From contig VHZZ01001604.1 in assembly GCA_009801015.1 (NCBI GenBank), forward strand, positions 80,333-103,173: DNA of 22,841 bases, read 5' to 3'. This document shows, piece by piece, positions 1 through 11,800 of this stretch. Numbering within the stretch: the stretch's first letter is position 1; the number at the start of each line of letters is the position of its first letter. Source of the DNA: Silene noctiflora (taxonomy: Eukaryota > Streptophyta > Magnoliopsida > Caryophyllales > Caryophyllaceae). The notes below the pieces were generated by a model that saw only the letters and a program-made list of their open reading frames with translations, had not been told where the DNA came from and did no database searches. The position numbers were made by a program, and so were the translations under genes.

Positions 1-147
1 ACATTTAAGACGGACTTAAATATTAATAATATAACTAATACACTATAAAATTTACATTTTACGAAAATAATATTAAAAATTGTAATTTCATCAAATAAAT
101 TATAAAAATAATTTAAAATATGGATTTGATTATTCTCGGGTGTTACA
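1..147 (-). mobile_element. Probable LTR terminus interrupting the LINE
   Basis: On the minus strand the LINE reading frame gives way at 147 to TGTAACACCCGAGAATAATC, followed by AT-rich sequence to the window edge. TGTAACACCC is a common start of plant LTRs (recalled), and it begins with the required TG. Only about 147 bases are in view, with no coding sequence and no second end, so the type cannot be confirmed. Confidence 0.4.
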
Positions 148-1939
148 AAAAACTCCATCGTACCCAATCATACGCTTTACTCATATCAGCTTTAAAGGCA
201 AAACGAGTATCCTTACCCTTCTTATGCTTGTTAATATTATGTAATGCCTCATGAGCCAAGAAAATATTATCAACAATATATCTATCCGAGATGAAGGCAT
301 TTTGGAATTCCCTAACCAAATTGCCCATAACCTTTGCCAGCCTATTTGTGATACATTTTGAGATAATTCTCATGATCACATTACACAGACTGATCGGTCG
401 ATAATCTTGAACACCTTCAGGATTATCACACTTCGGCACCAGTGTGATATACGTTCGATTTAACTCAGCTAGGATTTGTCCCGAGTTCAACATTGATAAA
501 ATTGCTTTCGTGAAAACCTTTGTTAAAAAGAACCAACATTTCTGATAAAACAGTCCCGGAAACCCATCAGACCCCGGAGACTTAAGAACACCCATCTGAA
601 AAACTGTTTTCCTAACTTCTTGAGCAGTAAAAGAACGATTCAAGTAGTCCACATCATCATTAGAGATGCTCTTAGTAAAACCATAGAAGATCTCAACATC
701 TGTGTAAGTCGCTGCAACATCTCTAGTGCCACAAATAGAGTTATATAAATCAACAAAGCTTTGGTGAAAAAGATTACGCACACCAGCTTCATCACAAACC
801 CATTGACCCTCTTTATCCTTAACACTTAAAATAAAGTTTCTTCCAGCTCTCCCTTTAACCCAATTAAAGAAATATTCAGTGCAGGTATCCCCGACAACCA
901 TCCATTTAAGTTTAGCCCTATGTCTCTAGAAGATAGCCGCTGCCTTAGCAAATTCCCGCACTTCCTCATTAACTTTCGTGTAAATTTACTCATTACCTTC
1001 CTTAATGGCAATATCCATTCCATTTTCCAACTGAACGTCAAAATCCTCCCATTTTTGTTTCCATTCTCGTCGTTTATCCAGAGTCCATCTCTTGATACGT
1101 TGTCTCACCTTACCTAATTTTCTCGCAACTTGAAATGCCGGAGATCCCTCAAATCTTGTCACCCAAGTTTCACAATCATTATAGTCAAGTTCTCATGCCT
1201 CAATCTTATACGGCTTCTTGCTTGTATGTTTTGTCAAGTGTAAATCAAGTTCAATTGGTGTATGATCTGAAATTTGAACAGGATAATGCTTAAGACCCGA
1301 ATTAAGATATAAAGAAAACCAATCCTTACACCCCCGAAGCCCTATCAAGACGTTCATAAACTCCTTTATCCGCCTTTCAATTGTTACACCAAGTAAAACG
1401 CGGCCCTTTAAAAGGAATATCCACCAACTCATTATCGATCTTCCAAGCATTAAAATCGTAAGCACCACTAATACTCCTAGAGCAAGTGCTTAGTTTATCA
1501 CTCTCATACTCCACTTGATTAAAATCGTCTAAGATAAGAAAAGGATGAATAAATGTTGCAATACAACACTCTAAATCCCTCAAAACCGACGAACACATGG
1601 AAGGGCACGGAGCCCCATAAAAAAGCACCAAATACCAAACACAATCATAACATTTCTCCACTAAGAGAAGAACAAAGTGCGAACATGACAAAATATGACT
1701 AATCCTAGCCTCCTTACGCCAACCTACCCATAGACCTCCCCCACTACCAAAAGCATCCACACCCGCGGATTCAATAAAACCAAAAGGCCTAAAAATAGGG
1801 CCTATAGTATTACATTACATTTAGTTTCGATAAGGAAAATAAACTCATAATACTTAGAACTTAAAAGCGCCCTAATTTTTGGAATTGTAGGGGCGAGCGC
1901 ATTATTAAGTCCCCTACAATTCCAAGTCAATCCAATCAT
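148..1939 (-). pseudogene. LINE ORF2: APE endonuclease plus truncated reverse transcriptase
   Basis: The ATG at 1939 gives MIGLTWNCRGLNNALAPTIP, the start of an APE endonuclease (Asn of WNCRG and Glu of IETK in place). A frameshift and stop follow near 1810. The frame at 1377-1760 continues with DAFGSGGGLWVGW, LILDDFNQVEYESDKLS and FKGPRFTWCNN. ISDHTPIELDL (around 1250-1270) carries the SDH catalytic pair. The RT segment at 148-901 has YFFNWVKGRAGRNFIL, LKSPGSDG, YRPISLCNV, FISDRYIVDN and motif A ADMSKAYD, with the catalytic Asp at 185-187. It stops at WSFL. Motifs B and C (YADD) are absent. Confidence 0.9.
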
Positions 1940-4283
1940 GGTGATAGAGGAGGTTGACTTGGCCCAACCTCCTCAAAGTCAACTTCTTCATCATCAGCAG
2001 AAGACCCAGATGATTCTTCCATTTCCACATCAGCAACAGTCAAACGGAAGCCACAACCCTCCTCACTTCCCTTATTTGCCAGCTGCCAATCGCCCACAAA
2101 GCTCCTCTTTGCCAGGTGTTGAAGATAAACTTTTGCCTTTTCAATAGAACTCACCGCCTCTGCTAGAACCATCTCATCAGAAATTTCAGTGCAACATTTT
2201 CTTTTCCTAGCAGCAACAATAGCTTCCTTATGTGATATGCTAAAACCATCTCATCAGAAATTTCAGTGCAATATTTTCTTTTCCTAGCGGCAACAATAGC
2301 TTCCTTATGTGATTCAGCAAAAATATCCTTATGATAACAATCTGCCTGTCCCATGAATCCATCAGAGTGACTATCCACCTGTTTACCTCCATCCATAGTA
2401 GCAATGAGCTTTGATGAAGGAGACACTTTAATTTGAATATTAAAAAAACCAGACTTAACACCCTGATTTGCACCCCTCCCAGCCTCTTCATGAACTCCAG
2501 AAATAATAGCCTAAGTCAAAGGCCTAATGGAGGATGAACCGGCTTGTAATTCCAAATCCTTCTGGATAATGGCAACAAGTGTTGTAGTGATAGGGTTATC
2601 TCTTACCATCAGAGAGTTGCCCTCCATAGGACTAAGAGCAGCAATATCCCCACCCACTGACAGTTGAAGTTCAGTATTAACCTCAGTAGTGTCTTCAGAA
2701 GTCGAAACCAAATTGATTGCAGAACTGTGATACACCCCAGATGAATCATCAGATTCATTCCCCACTTCCTCTGTAAAGACCATCAAAGTATTAGGGACAG
2801 TCACCTCATCCACTCCTCCTCCATTTCCTTCAGAATCAAAATCAGAAATAGTGATAACTACAAGAGGGTTATCCTGGTCCATAACTGCAGCAACACCCAT
2901 ACCCTCCCCATCCTCCAAAGGGTTTTCACCTTCAGGATAATGGTAAATAATAGGTAAACTCATTGGGGGAGGATCATAAGTCTGGTTATACCCTCTGTGG
3001 TCATCATCCATACGAGCCCATTCAACATCCCCTCCACCCTGTTCAAGATTGCCTCCTGAATCCTCAAATCCCTATCTAGAGCCCCATTGGTTGCCCATTC
3101 CCAGCATAGAGAACATAAGGATCAGAGGCATGTAATTGATGTAAATTACCTTGTATACCAATGTTGTTAGCCATTGGGTCTTCAAACTCCTCACCAGCAC
3201 TATGAAACTCCTCATTGTTATTGTTATTGTCAGCATGAGCAGGTAACCATCCCCCAAGCCCTACTTGACCACCATCCTAACCCTGAGGAACAATAGCCAC
3301 AGCACCCAACTGCACCTGATCAACATTCATTCCATCTTCTTGTCCAACCCCACTATTAAAGCCAGCAATATAGCACCTTCCCCTTGACCTCCCACATTAA
3401 CCTCCTGCATAACAGCATCCCCATGTTGACCCAAATTAGCAGCACCAAAGACACTTCCCACATTGCCTTGACCTACCTGAAAAACAACAGGCCAAGCAAA
3501 TGGTTGTGCAGTCACTGCAAAACTTATGTCAGGCATAACACGACCCCTAGGAGTAGTTCCTAAATCAAAATTAACCAGCCTCTCTCTATGCCTTCTATTG
3601 CCCTCTAAAGCTAACCTCCTAGTCCCCAGCTGAACCCTTGAACTAATATACCTAGTTGTTGATGGAGTAGCCCTCAAATCCATATTGAACATTGTGTGAT
3701 TATTATGAGCCTGAAAAACAAAAAAAAAAAACCCTCTCCATTGACCCATCCATCATCCCATTGATACTAGGGACAATTGTTATCATGCTTTCCATGCATT
3801 GTGCTCCCTTATGGCTAATCTTGCCACATTTAATACAATATTTAAAAACTTCTTCATACCAAACTGGACCAGAGAAGATGACCATTATCCATGGCAAAAA
3901 AGAACCCAGGCATCAAGGGTTCATTTAGTTTAATACAAACTTTAAGCCGTAAGTAATCATTCCTTGGAAGAACAGCAAATGGTTCAAAATGATAGTGATG
4001 GCTACAATCACATGCGCCACATGCATGGTTAGGCATTCAAAAGGCAAGCCACAAACACGCACCCATATTTCAGCATATGGAAAACGAACTGTTCTTGGAA
4101 TGGTATCAGGGTACCATTTTGCAAACACCATTAAGGCCCCATCAATAGAGACCGTACTTCATGCTAACAACCCCTCCATATCAGCTACTTTCTCACAATG
4201 AAAGACATATATTTCTCCCATCCTAAAAGCAGTGATTCTCCCTGTTGTGCTCCATTTCCTTGTGATCTCTCAGTCTCGCTCAT
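1936..4283 (-). pseudogene. LINE ORF1: DUF4283 / zinc-knuckle RNA-binding protein, broken
   Basis: The likely ATG at 4283 opens MSETERSQGNGAQQGESLL, and the frame breaks at a stop about 90 nt later. Downstream pieces in different frames read AKWYPDTIPRTVRFPYAEIW and then WVRVCGLPFECLT (around 4050-4130), then LNEPLMPGFF, and a knuckle CIKCGKISHKGAQC (3796-3837) of pattern CX2CX4HX4C. This is the DUF4283 plus zf-CCHC_4 layout of plant LINE ORF1 proteins. The C-terminal half is acidic and low-complexity (2511-3011 and 1936-2172) and ends PSQPPLSP then TGA. By family knowledge ORF1 binds element RNA. At least three frame changes are needed, and a 77-bp tandem duplication lies inside. Confidence 0.82.
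2161..2314. repeat. 77-bp tandem duplication inside LINE ORF1
   Basis: Copy 1 (2161-2237) and copy 2 (2238-2314) share the segment from TGCTA(G/A)AACCATCTC through CTTCCTTATGTGAT, with about three mismatches. Since 77 is not a multiple of three, it shifts the ORF1 frame. It looks like a local duplication after or during insertion. Confidence 0.85.
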
Positions 4284-4289
4284 TTGAAC

Positions 4290-5285
4290 ACCTTTATTTT
4301 TGGTTTGAAGACCTTTGTAGTTAATGGATTATAAGTGGACAATATAGTATAAGGATGATCAAATAATCCATCATAAAGTTTCCTTATATTGAAAGGCCGA
4401 CAAATAAATAACAACTCGTAAAATGGAATAGGTAAACAAATAACTGAGATACGACAATAGAAAGCACAAACTTATATGGATAATGAAACGATTGTTGTGT
4501 GACGATGGTGATTGTACTAAGGTAGCGTTTGGATACTCGAATTTGATTTGTAAATCATAATTCCAATTACAAAATCAGAAATGCAGGCTGTCAAATCCAC
4601 GTCGAATTTGTCGCAAACTTTAAGAACCAAGAACTTTGCCAGAACAATTTTATGATGGCGTAGTTAAGCGAATAACATACTTTCATCCGGATAGAATTTT
4701 TCAGCGTGAGTGAGAATGTTCAGTGGATTTGTTTATTGTCGAAGGTGTTAAATTGTTCGTGTCTCAAGTACACAGTGTTTAGCCTTCTGGTTTGATAAAT
4801 TTGCAAGGAGAAACAATATCACCACTCTAACTCATTGTTAGATTACCACAAATTGGGTTTGCCGGTTTGATGGTAAAGCTAGATATTAGTTTGGAATCGA
4901 GCTTGGGTCACAGAGCCACAGAGGGCACCAACCAATTCATGTTGGGATTAAGGCAGAGGAGCAGTATGTTTCAGATCAGGTGTTACCTTCTCTGTTTATG
5001 CAGCCGATGAGCCGAAGCCTAGGCTTGTTCTATACCATTGAATGCAAAGCGTTTACAGTCCCACGAAAAGATTGCAAGTTCATGAAAAATGCATTTGAAT
5101 TATTTCTGCAGTGCATTTAAATTAGCAATACTCGGAAGTTAACTGTTTCATGCAATTTGTGTACAGCCTGCACTCTGAAGCACAATCAATATTAACCACT
5201 TCAATAACAAACGTCTAAAAGTATATACAACTGTATCACAGTAATAAGTCACCTTTCTTATTGTCTTTCCAGAGGACACGGACAA
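4290..5285. other. Intergenic stretch between LINE and DRP3, no gene seen
   Basis: AT-rich sequence without a coding signal on either strand. At 4521-4600 a GGTAGCGTTTGGATACTCGA stretch followed by TTTGATTTG/CAAATC-type words resembles the ends of common plant non-autonomous DNA elements, but I find no matching opposite end. No tRNA-like fold was recognised. Confidence 0.4.
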
Positions 5286-5334
5286 TTTATTCGTATATGG
5301 CAAAACTGTATAGAGAGGACACATCCCCTTTATT
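5286..5334 (-). terminator. DRP3: Candidate DRP3 poly(A) signals
   Basis: Two AATAAA hexamers read on the minus strand at 5329-5334 and 5286-5291, about 350 and 400 nt after the stop codon. That gives a plausible plant 3' UTR length. Plant poly(A) signals are loose and the region is AT-rich, so this is suggestive only. Confidence 0.3.
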
Positions 5335-5683
5335 TAGTACGGAGTAGAAGATATATAAATACCTAATTGGGCCAAGCTAATAAGGCTTATGTTCTCGAGT
5401 GGGCAAACCACTACTTTCGGCAATTGATTTGGCCTCTTTGCAAATTACGACAGCAAATGCGAAACGTAATTTCAGGTAAGAACACATGCCAAACCGCACA
5501 CTTGATTTCCTTTCACTGAAGACCTTATCCAACAACGCTTGGCAAACGACTCAAAAAGAAATGAATTTAATCCTAAGGTTAGAAAACTAATTAATCATAT
5601 CTTTGTGTATGGACACTAGGATAAAAACCAGGGAAAGAGCCCTGTCCACTTCAGCTAAAATCTGTGTCAGCATATACTGGTGA

Positions 5684-5872
5684 CTATAGTTCCCCGGAAT
5701 GAGACGAATTTCGAGATTTGTAAGCTTTAGGGGAGGTAGAATAGGAGTCACCTGAAAGACTGCTGGAGTAGCTAGACGAAGAAAGGTTGCTCTTTGGCAA
5801 ACCAATAGCATCACTCCCCAAACTGTAACCCTTCTCAACTGTATCTGCCTCCAACGGCAACTCATCCAGTAC
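5684..5872 (-). CDS. DRP3: DRP3 exon 20: Ser-rich C-terminal tail and stop
   Basis: Residues 725-786. It starts [20 protein letters not shown], where other DRP3 proteins have TLDELPLEA, and runs into a low-complexity Ser/Tyr-rich tail. The protein ends SGEL followed by TAG at 5684-5686. The acceptor TTGCAG|GTACTG is at 5872. The tail is not conserved in sequence, as is usual for the family. Confidence 0.92.
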   Translation of the reverse strand, partial: VLDELPLEADTVEKGYSLGSDAIGLPKSNLSSSSYSSSLSGDSYSTSPKAYKSRNSSHSGEL

Positions 5873-8800
5873 CTGCAAGTTTGAATACAAAGGGATTATT
5901 CAATAAATTTGGTATGCAGGTAATAATACACTCCATGCTCCGTATGAAGACTTTAGACATTCAGACTGTCGACACATCCAAAACATATTTAAGGCATCGT
6001 CACCGTAAAAGGGGATGAAAATGGAGGGCGTTTAAGAGAAAACAATAGATCATAAATAAATTGGGGAAGAGCAATAGGAACCTACCCGGAAGGCCTGATT
6101 GAGAACTCGCAGTTTTTCACGAGTTTGCTTTCTCTTAATAGCAACTTCACCAGGTTCTTGCAGCATCTCCTCAAAAAGATTCTCCCTGTATAGTTAGGTC
6201 AACACATAAAAATGTCACAAGACGTGGTTGTCCAAAGTAAAAAAAAAAATATGCTACCGCATTGAAATAGAGAGTATTCCCTCCATACCATTTATATTAT
6301 CCCCATTTGAATTTGGTGGTCCAACGATGTCATATTTCACCAATATTTTCTCGCAGCTTAGCATTAGTTACAACTTTTTAAATATAAAATAATTAATATG
6401 CTCCACGGAGTAATTGTTTTGATCAATCAAAGACGACAATTTGCACTGTACGAATACTTGAACAAATTAATGGTTACACTAGTTAACTACCAAAGTCAAA
6501 CGGAGACAATAAATTTGGAATGGAGGTAATTCTCCCTCCAATTATTTGAAATTGCAACATATTTCTTATTTGACATTTTCATGGAATTGTTACGTTTCTA
6601 TTTTCTACCTATAATCATGTTTTATAGGTAAAATGACACTACATTATTGAGGGAGACATTGAGACCCACCTCCTTCTCACAACCTTCATTGTCGTGCCAA
6701 AAGAAAATGTTGCAATTCCAAAGGATGGGAGGGGTATAAAATAGAGGATATTCCTAATAGGAATATTTATGATAGATGAACCAACTCAACCAAAAACTCA
6801 CGAAGTGGAACCTCGGCACATGGTACGGGGGAGCATGTGCACTAACCACTCTTCAAGCCCAATGGGCATTTGAGTGAGGGAGCGTAATAGGAATATTTAT
6901 AATAGTTGGGCCTCAACCATCACCTTAAGGTTTTGGTTGAGTTGGTTCATCTATCAATTCCAAAATTGCATTAATGCATTAATGGCTGAAGGTAGCATTT
7001 TCACCTGTAAAGCTTTTTGATAAAGACATTGTGCAGCTCCCTCTTCGTATGGTTTACCTGCATGCGAGTAATAAAAGAAACTGAGTATGCCAATAATAAC
7101 ATCACCATAGTGCCTTAAGGACTCCCGCCTACGGAGGTACAAAGGGCCAAACATATTCATCTTTAACCTTGTACGAGTTTGTTTCCGGAAGACCCATATG
7201 AAAACTGCATTGCCTAACTCCACTTCACAATAGATAAATGTCCCATCAGTTTAGGGAAATTTTGCTATATTTCATCAAATATACGGAAGACTAAAAATAG
7301 TGCCCTTGTTGACAATGGAAACCCATAAAAGAGAATGGGTTATATTGTCAGAAAGAGACCTAACAGAAAATAGCAAAAAAATCCAAAAGAAAAACAGTGA
7401 CCTTTCAGTTGCCTAAAGGCAAGATTCACAATTCAAGTACTTTCTTACACAAAAAAACGAGGTAAGACGTTCTTAGGAAAAGGTTAACAACTTGAGTTTC
7501 ACTCTATCGAAATGCTAACCAGTATTTAAACGTCCGAATACAGAAATGAGAAGATAAAAGTGGTAAATCCATCATAGAAACACAATTTGCCTCAGTCAAG
7601 CTGTTCAGAAGACCACTGTCCTCTCATTTTGAGAGAGCCAAGGTGGGGTTTGCCATATAGCAGTAGAAATCAATATAGTGTGAGTAGAACCGAGAGGTAG
7701 GAAATTAGGAACCATAAGGTTATACAACATAATGATCTGGTAGCTCAGGTTGCTCAAAAACCCTATTTGAGCACATATTACCAGCAGAAACCAATCCATT
7801 GCCCCAAGTAGAACTGACAGTTACCTAGCAACAGGCCCCAAGCAGAATCTGAAAGGCATAAATGTAGTCTGATGCCTTAAAATGTCAAACCATAAATTCA
7901 GGGGTTATAAGAAATAAAGTACATAGTTGGTCAATGATGAGAAGAACAAGATCCTCCTCTAAACCACATGACTATTTATTAAATACCGGAATTATTCTTA
8001 AAAACTCAGGTTGTGGCCACATAGATCTTTGTCATGCAGAGTCACAAACTACACCGTCGTCGGCTAAGAGCATTAGGAAACATATCTACAGTTCTACACA
8101 AGATCCCAACAACAAGATGAAACAAAAAAAAAAGTGAGGTTTTAATGTGATTTTGCAGTTATCCTTTCTTACCAAGAAGTGCATGATTGCCTTGGGCACA
8201 GAGTCCACAACATTCTTCCTAACAATGTCATAGTATGACTTCAGCAATAGTTTGGTGACGGCAATTTCAATTGATCCAGACTCCGTATGGCTCTCTGTAG
8301 GCCTCAATACTGATGGAGGCTTCAAAAGGGTATCAATAACAAGTATATTAACACAAATCTGCGGAAGACGTGGTGATTAAGAAAACTGTATATCATTGAA
8401 AGTAACTTACTTCCTTTAAATGTATCAGCGAAAATGAGTTCTCCAAGGTATGAACAGGCTCACTAAAAGACTTGGAAACTGGAATTTCTTTAGAAGACAT
8501 GCGGTTGTCGTTAACACCCAAAAAAGATGAAATCCCCCAATTAGAGTTAGTTACACCTCCTGTCCAAAAAGGGTAGATCAGAATCACAATACTCCTTTCA
8601 TATTTCAACTTGACCAAGCAGTCGAGCGTAGGTTACAACAGAAGGTCAATCTTACCGTAATGAGTAACCTTTTCACTATCTGCCGCAGGACGGGTGTTCT
8701 GTAGTGAAACAAGTAAAGATGAAGTTAGCAAGCATTTACAGACAGTGTACTAACCAATATGACCACATGGTGTTTTGATTATATAAATGACCTTGCATAC

Positions 8801-11800
8801 AAAATAAAGACACAAAACTCGTAACATATATACTATATTCCATAACAGCTTTACCTGCTCCATAGTTACTCCGTTTGCAGGTCTAGGAAGAATGGCTAGT
8901 GATTTGATTGTCTTTTCAGTTGCAGATAATTTATCAAAATCCCCACTATCCTACTTTGTGAAAAGCGAATCATGAGTACATTGGATTAAATATCAGCCTG
9001 GTGATTTGAATGTCATTAATGAGTACCTTTAGCTTTGACATACCTTTAGCATTGACATGGATACATGGGGTCTTGAGGACTTAATATCTTGAGAAGCAAT
9101 TTTTACCGCTTTGGCCCCACCAACAAAGTTGTGGTGAGATGTGTTTATATAATCCATCTGCAATGTTGACAAAATTTTAGTGTGCTACACAAGAGACCGA
9201 GTGACTAACCAAATTATTCTACCTATATTCTATAGAACTATAGAAGCAAGCGACAATACACATGTATGGGTCGGGCAGGTTTTGTGTCAGGGGTCGTCTC
9301 ATACTGGTAGGATCAGAATATGGGTGACGTTATACAAGTCACCGGTCAGGCTAGGGTCAAAAACCGAGATAAAAAAGTTTATGACGCCTTTTTTTCCATT
9401 CAAAATTAAATTAAAATTTATTAACAAATTTTAATCACATTAGTTACCGCACTTCTATCAAAATAATTATAAAAACTAAGCTATTTGAATAATTATTTTA
9501 TTATTAAATGATACGAAAATTATATTAAATGGTTTTTTTTTTAATAATATTAGTAATTTAAAGAACTAGATTAATATTATTTAATTATTATTTCACATTT
9601 CATATATAAATACCACAACAAAATTAACAAGTCATTTCAGGTTCTGATCGATCGGATCACTAGTCAAGATAAGGTCTTGACCCTGCAAAAAAACAGGTCG
9701 GGTCGTCAGCAGCTCAAAACGTCACATAGCATGTGACGAATACCCACCAAAACCAAATCATTGTCAGTCATTTAAGAAGAGTTACCGATTCTAAAGTAAG
9801 AGGTAAGATGGCTCCATTAGAAGTTTTCCATTCTGAACATGCACATAATGCCATATATACACGGTTATAAATACCATCACGCCTTCCAGTAGAAGTTTTG
9901 CAACATTTATACTAATGCACTATAATGATGCAATATGCATTATAACACAACTACCCTAGCGCCTCAAAGACTCCCCCATGTATGGGGGGTCTAAGAAAAG
10001 TTGGATGTACGCAACCTCATGTTTGTGCGGAAAGGTTGTTCGGAAATTCGAGGTGACCCACAATCAAAATTGCAATAAGAATGGGCATTAAAAACTACTA
10101 TTTCACAATATAAGAAACGTACAGAGTTTAGCAAGTAATTTTGTTTTATTCTGTCATATTCCATAGTCAAAGAAGAAATTTCTCAAACCAAACATGACCA
10201 GGTATACATCCTTCTGAGCATAAAAAGTGATGAAGAACAGGAAGGTTAGTCATCTAGCAATACCAGAGTAACACACAAAAGTTGCGAAAATGTAGAGGGC
10301 AGGTACAATATCCATGCATGATACACCTAACATCCAGTCAATGAAAGGGGTAGGGGGAGGCTGAATGGCTGCTACAATAATACCTCCATTTCGATTATAT
10401 GTCCAATCATTTCCTCAGCAGGTTGAAGGCCCTCTCTCAGAAAGCTATTAATAACATCATCCATTCGTTTTCTCAGAGTGGGAAATCGCTGCAGTTCATT
10501 AACTAGACAGCGATGGCTCATCTACATTAAAGTTTGTGTAATTAGCATTTGCCAGATACTAGTAATTTGTCAAAACAGGGAGTAGAATTGAATCTTGCTA
10601 ACCTTGATAAGCTCATCATATATAAATCTCGCACACTGGAGACTTGGATCTAACAAACGAGCAATTTGCCTTCTCACTAAAACTTCAAATGGTACCTAAA
10701 AAGAAGAATAGTTTGAAACGAAGATTAGGAGATGTAAACATAAAAATATGAACAGAGTCTTAACAGAAATATCAGAGTGCAAATTATGGAGAAGTCTTCT
10801 AGTGATGTGACACCACTTACTTCTGGAACAAATAATGCAGACTTGGGACCAGTTGCATTCTGAAGAGCAGTTCTGATTTCATCGTCACTCAAGTCCTCAC
10901 AAGGATCCACTTCCTATAATGAACATAAAATAGAATTTACTTTGCGTGTGACAGAGTTGCTAGACATACTCGATACTTGACACACCAGTAGAGAGTGCAA
11001 CTTGCAAGCGTAGATTGTCAGTCATAACTCATAAGCTAGCAGTATACTAACTTATGATAGCAAATAAAAGCTATATAAACATGAACATTGGCACTATGAA
11101 AATCAACAGGATTAACTGTATTTAGTAGATATAGTGTACCTCTAAACTCTTCACAAATATTGATTGGAAAATGTAATGAATTCTTGCTCCACCAGACAGC
11201 TCTGATGTTGACATCTCTTCATTCTTTCCTTCTATCATCGAAGCAAAAGCTATGCAAACAAAACTTACCATTAAAGTATGAACTAACCATAATGAATAGC
11301 AGAATAAATGGAAAACTGAGTGAACTTAATTATGAGCAAACCCTCAGAATACTTCGACAAAAAGTTCAAGATGACAGATCCTTGTCCACCCTGAATTCAA
11401 AGAGAAAGTGCACTTAAGTACCATCAGCACATAAAAATCATAGTCACTAACATACTCTCAGGAAAAAAAAATGAAAATATTAGTGTTCGTTGTGACAATG
11501 GTTACATTGTCTGCCAAGATGCAGTGTTTTAATTAGCACTAATCATCTTGCGCACAAAAAAGATCCCTGACAATCGGTATCAAAACAACGGAATGACAAA
11601 CGCATATGTCAAGTACGGCCATTTGTATAAGAATAACTCACAGCATGGACTACAAGTTATCCATACCTTAGATTCAATAGTTTCTCCATAGCTTGCATGC
11701 TCCTTAGCAACTGAAACAAGTTGAGCGCTAATTTGAGCTTTTAGATTGGGAAGAATAGCTTTGATGTGTTGTACTAAGATCTGCCGAAGAAGGAAAATAT

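Larger units (their letters stand above)
148..4283 (-). mobile_element. Decayed LINE (non-LTR retrotransposon), cut inside the RT
   Basis: Minus-strand L1-type plant LINE. Its order is ORF1 (ATG at 4283, stop at 1936) with a CCHC zinc knuckle, then ORF2 (ATG at 1939) with an APE-type endonuclease and the N-terminal part of the reverse transcriptase. Coding similarity ends at about 148 just after RT motif A, so the YADD box, the rest of ORF2 and the 3' tail are missing. Several frameshifts and stops show it is dead. The sequence beyond the break (1-147) begins like an LTR, so the truncation may be an insertion rather than a deletion. Confidence 0.88.

Noticed and set aside
1938..2147. Plus-strand 69-residue Gln/Pro-rich open frame
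   Set aside because: It is the antisense of LINE ORF1, whose frame has a clear family context.
9961..9990. CTCCCCCATGTATGGGGGG hairpin as a terminator or regulator
   Set aside because: Plant Pol II does not use such hairpins for termination, and it sits inside a SINE-like repeat.
11160..11417. 85-residue plus-strand open frame
   Set aside because: It is the antisense shadow of DRP3 exons 8 and 9.
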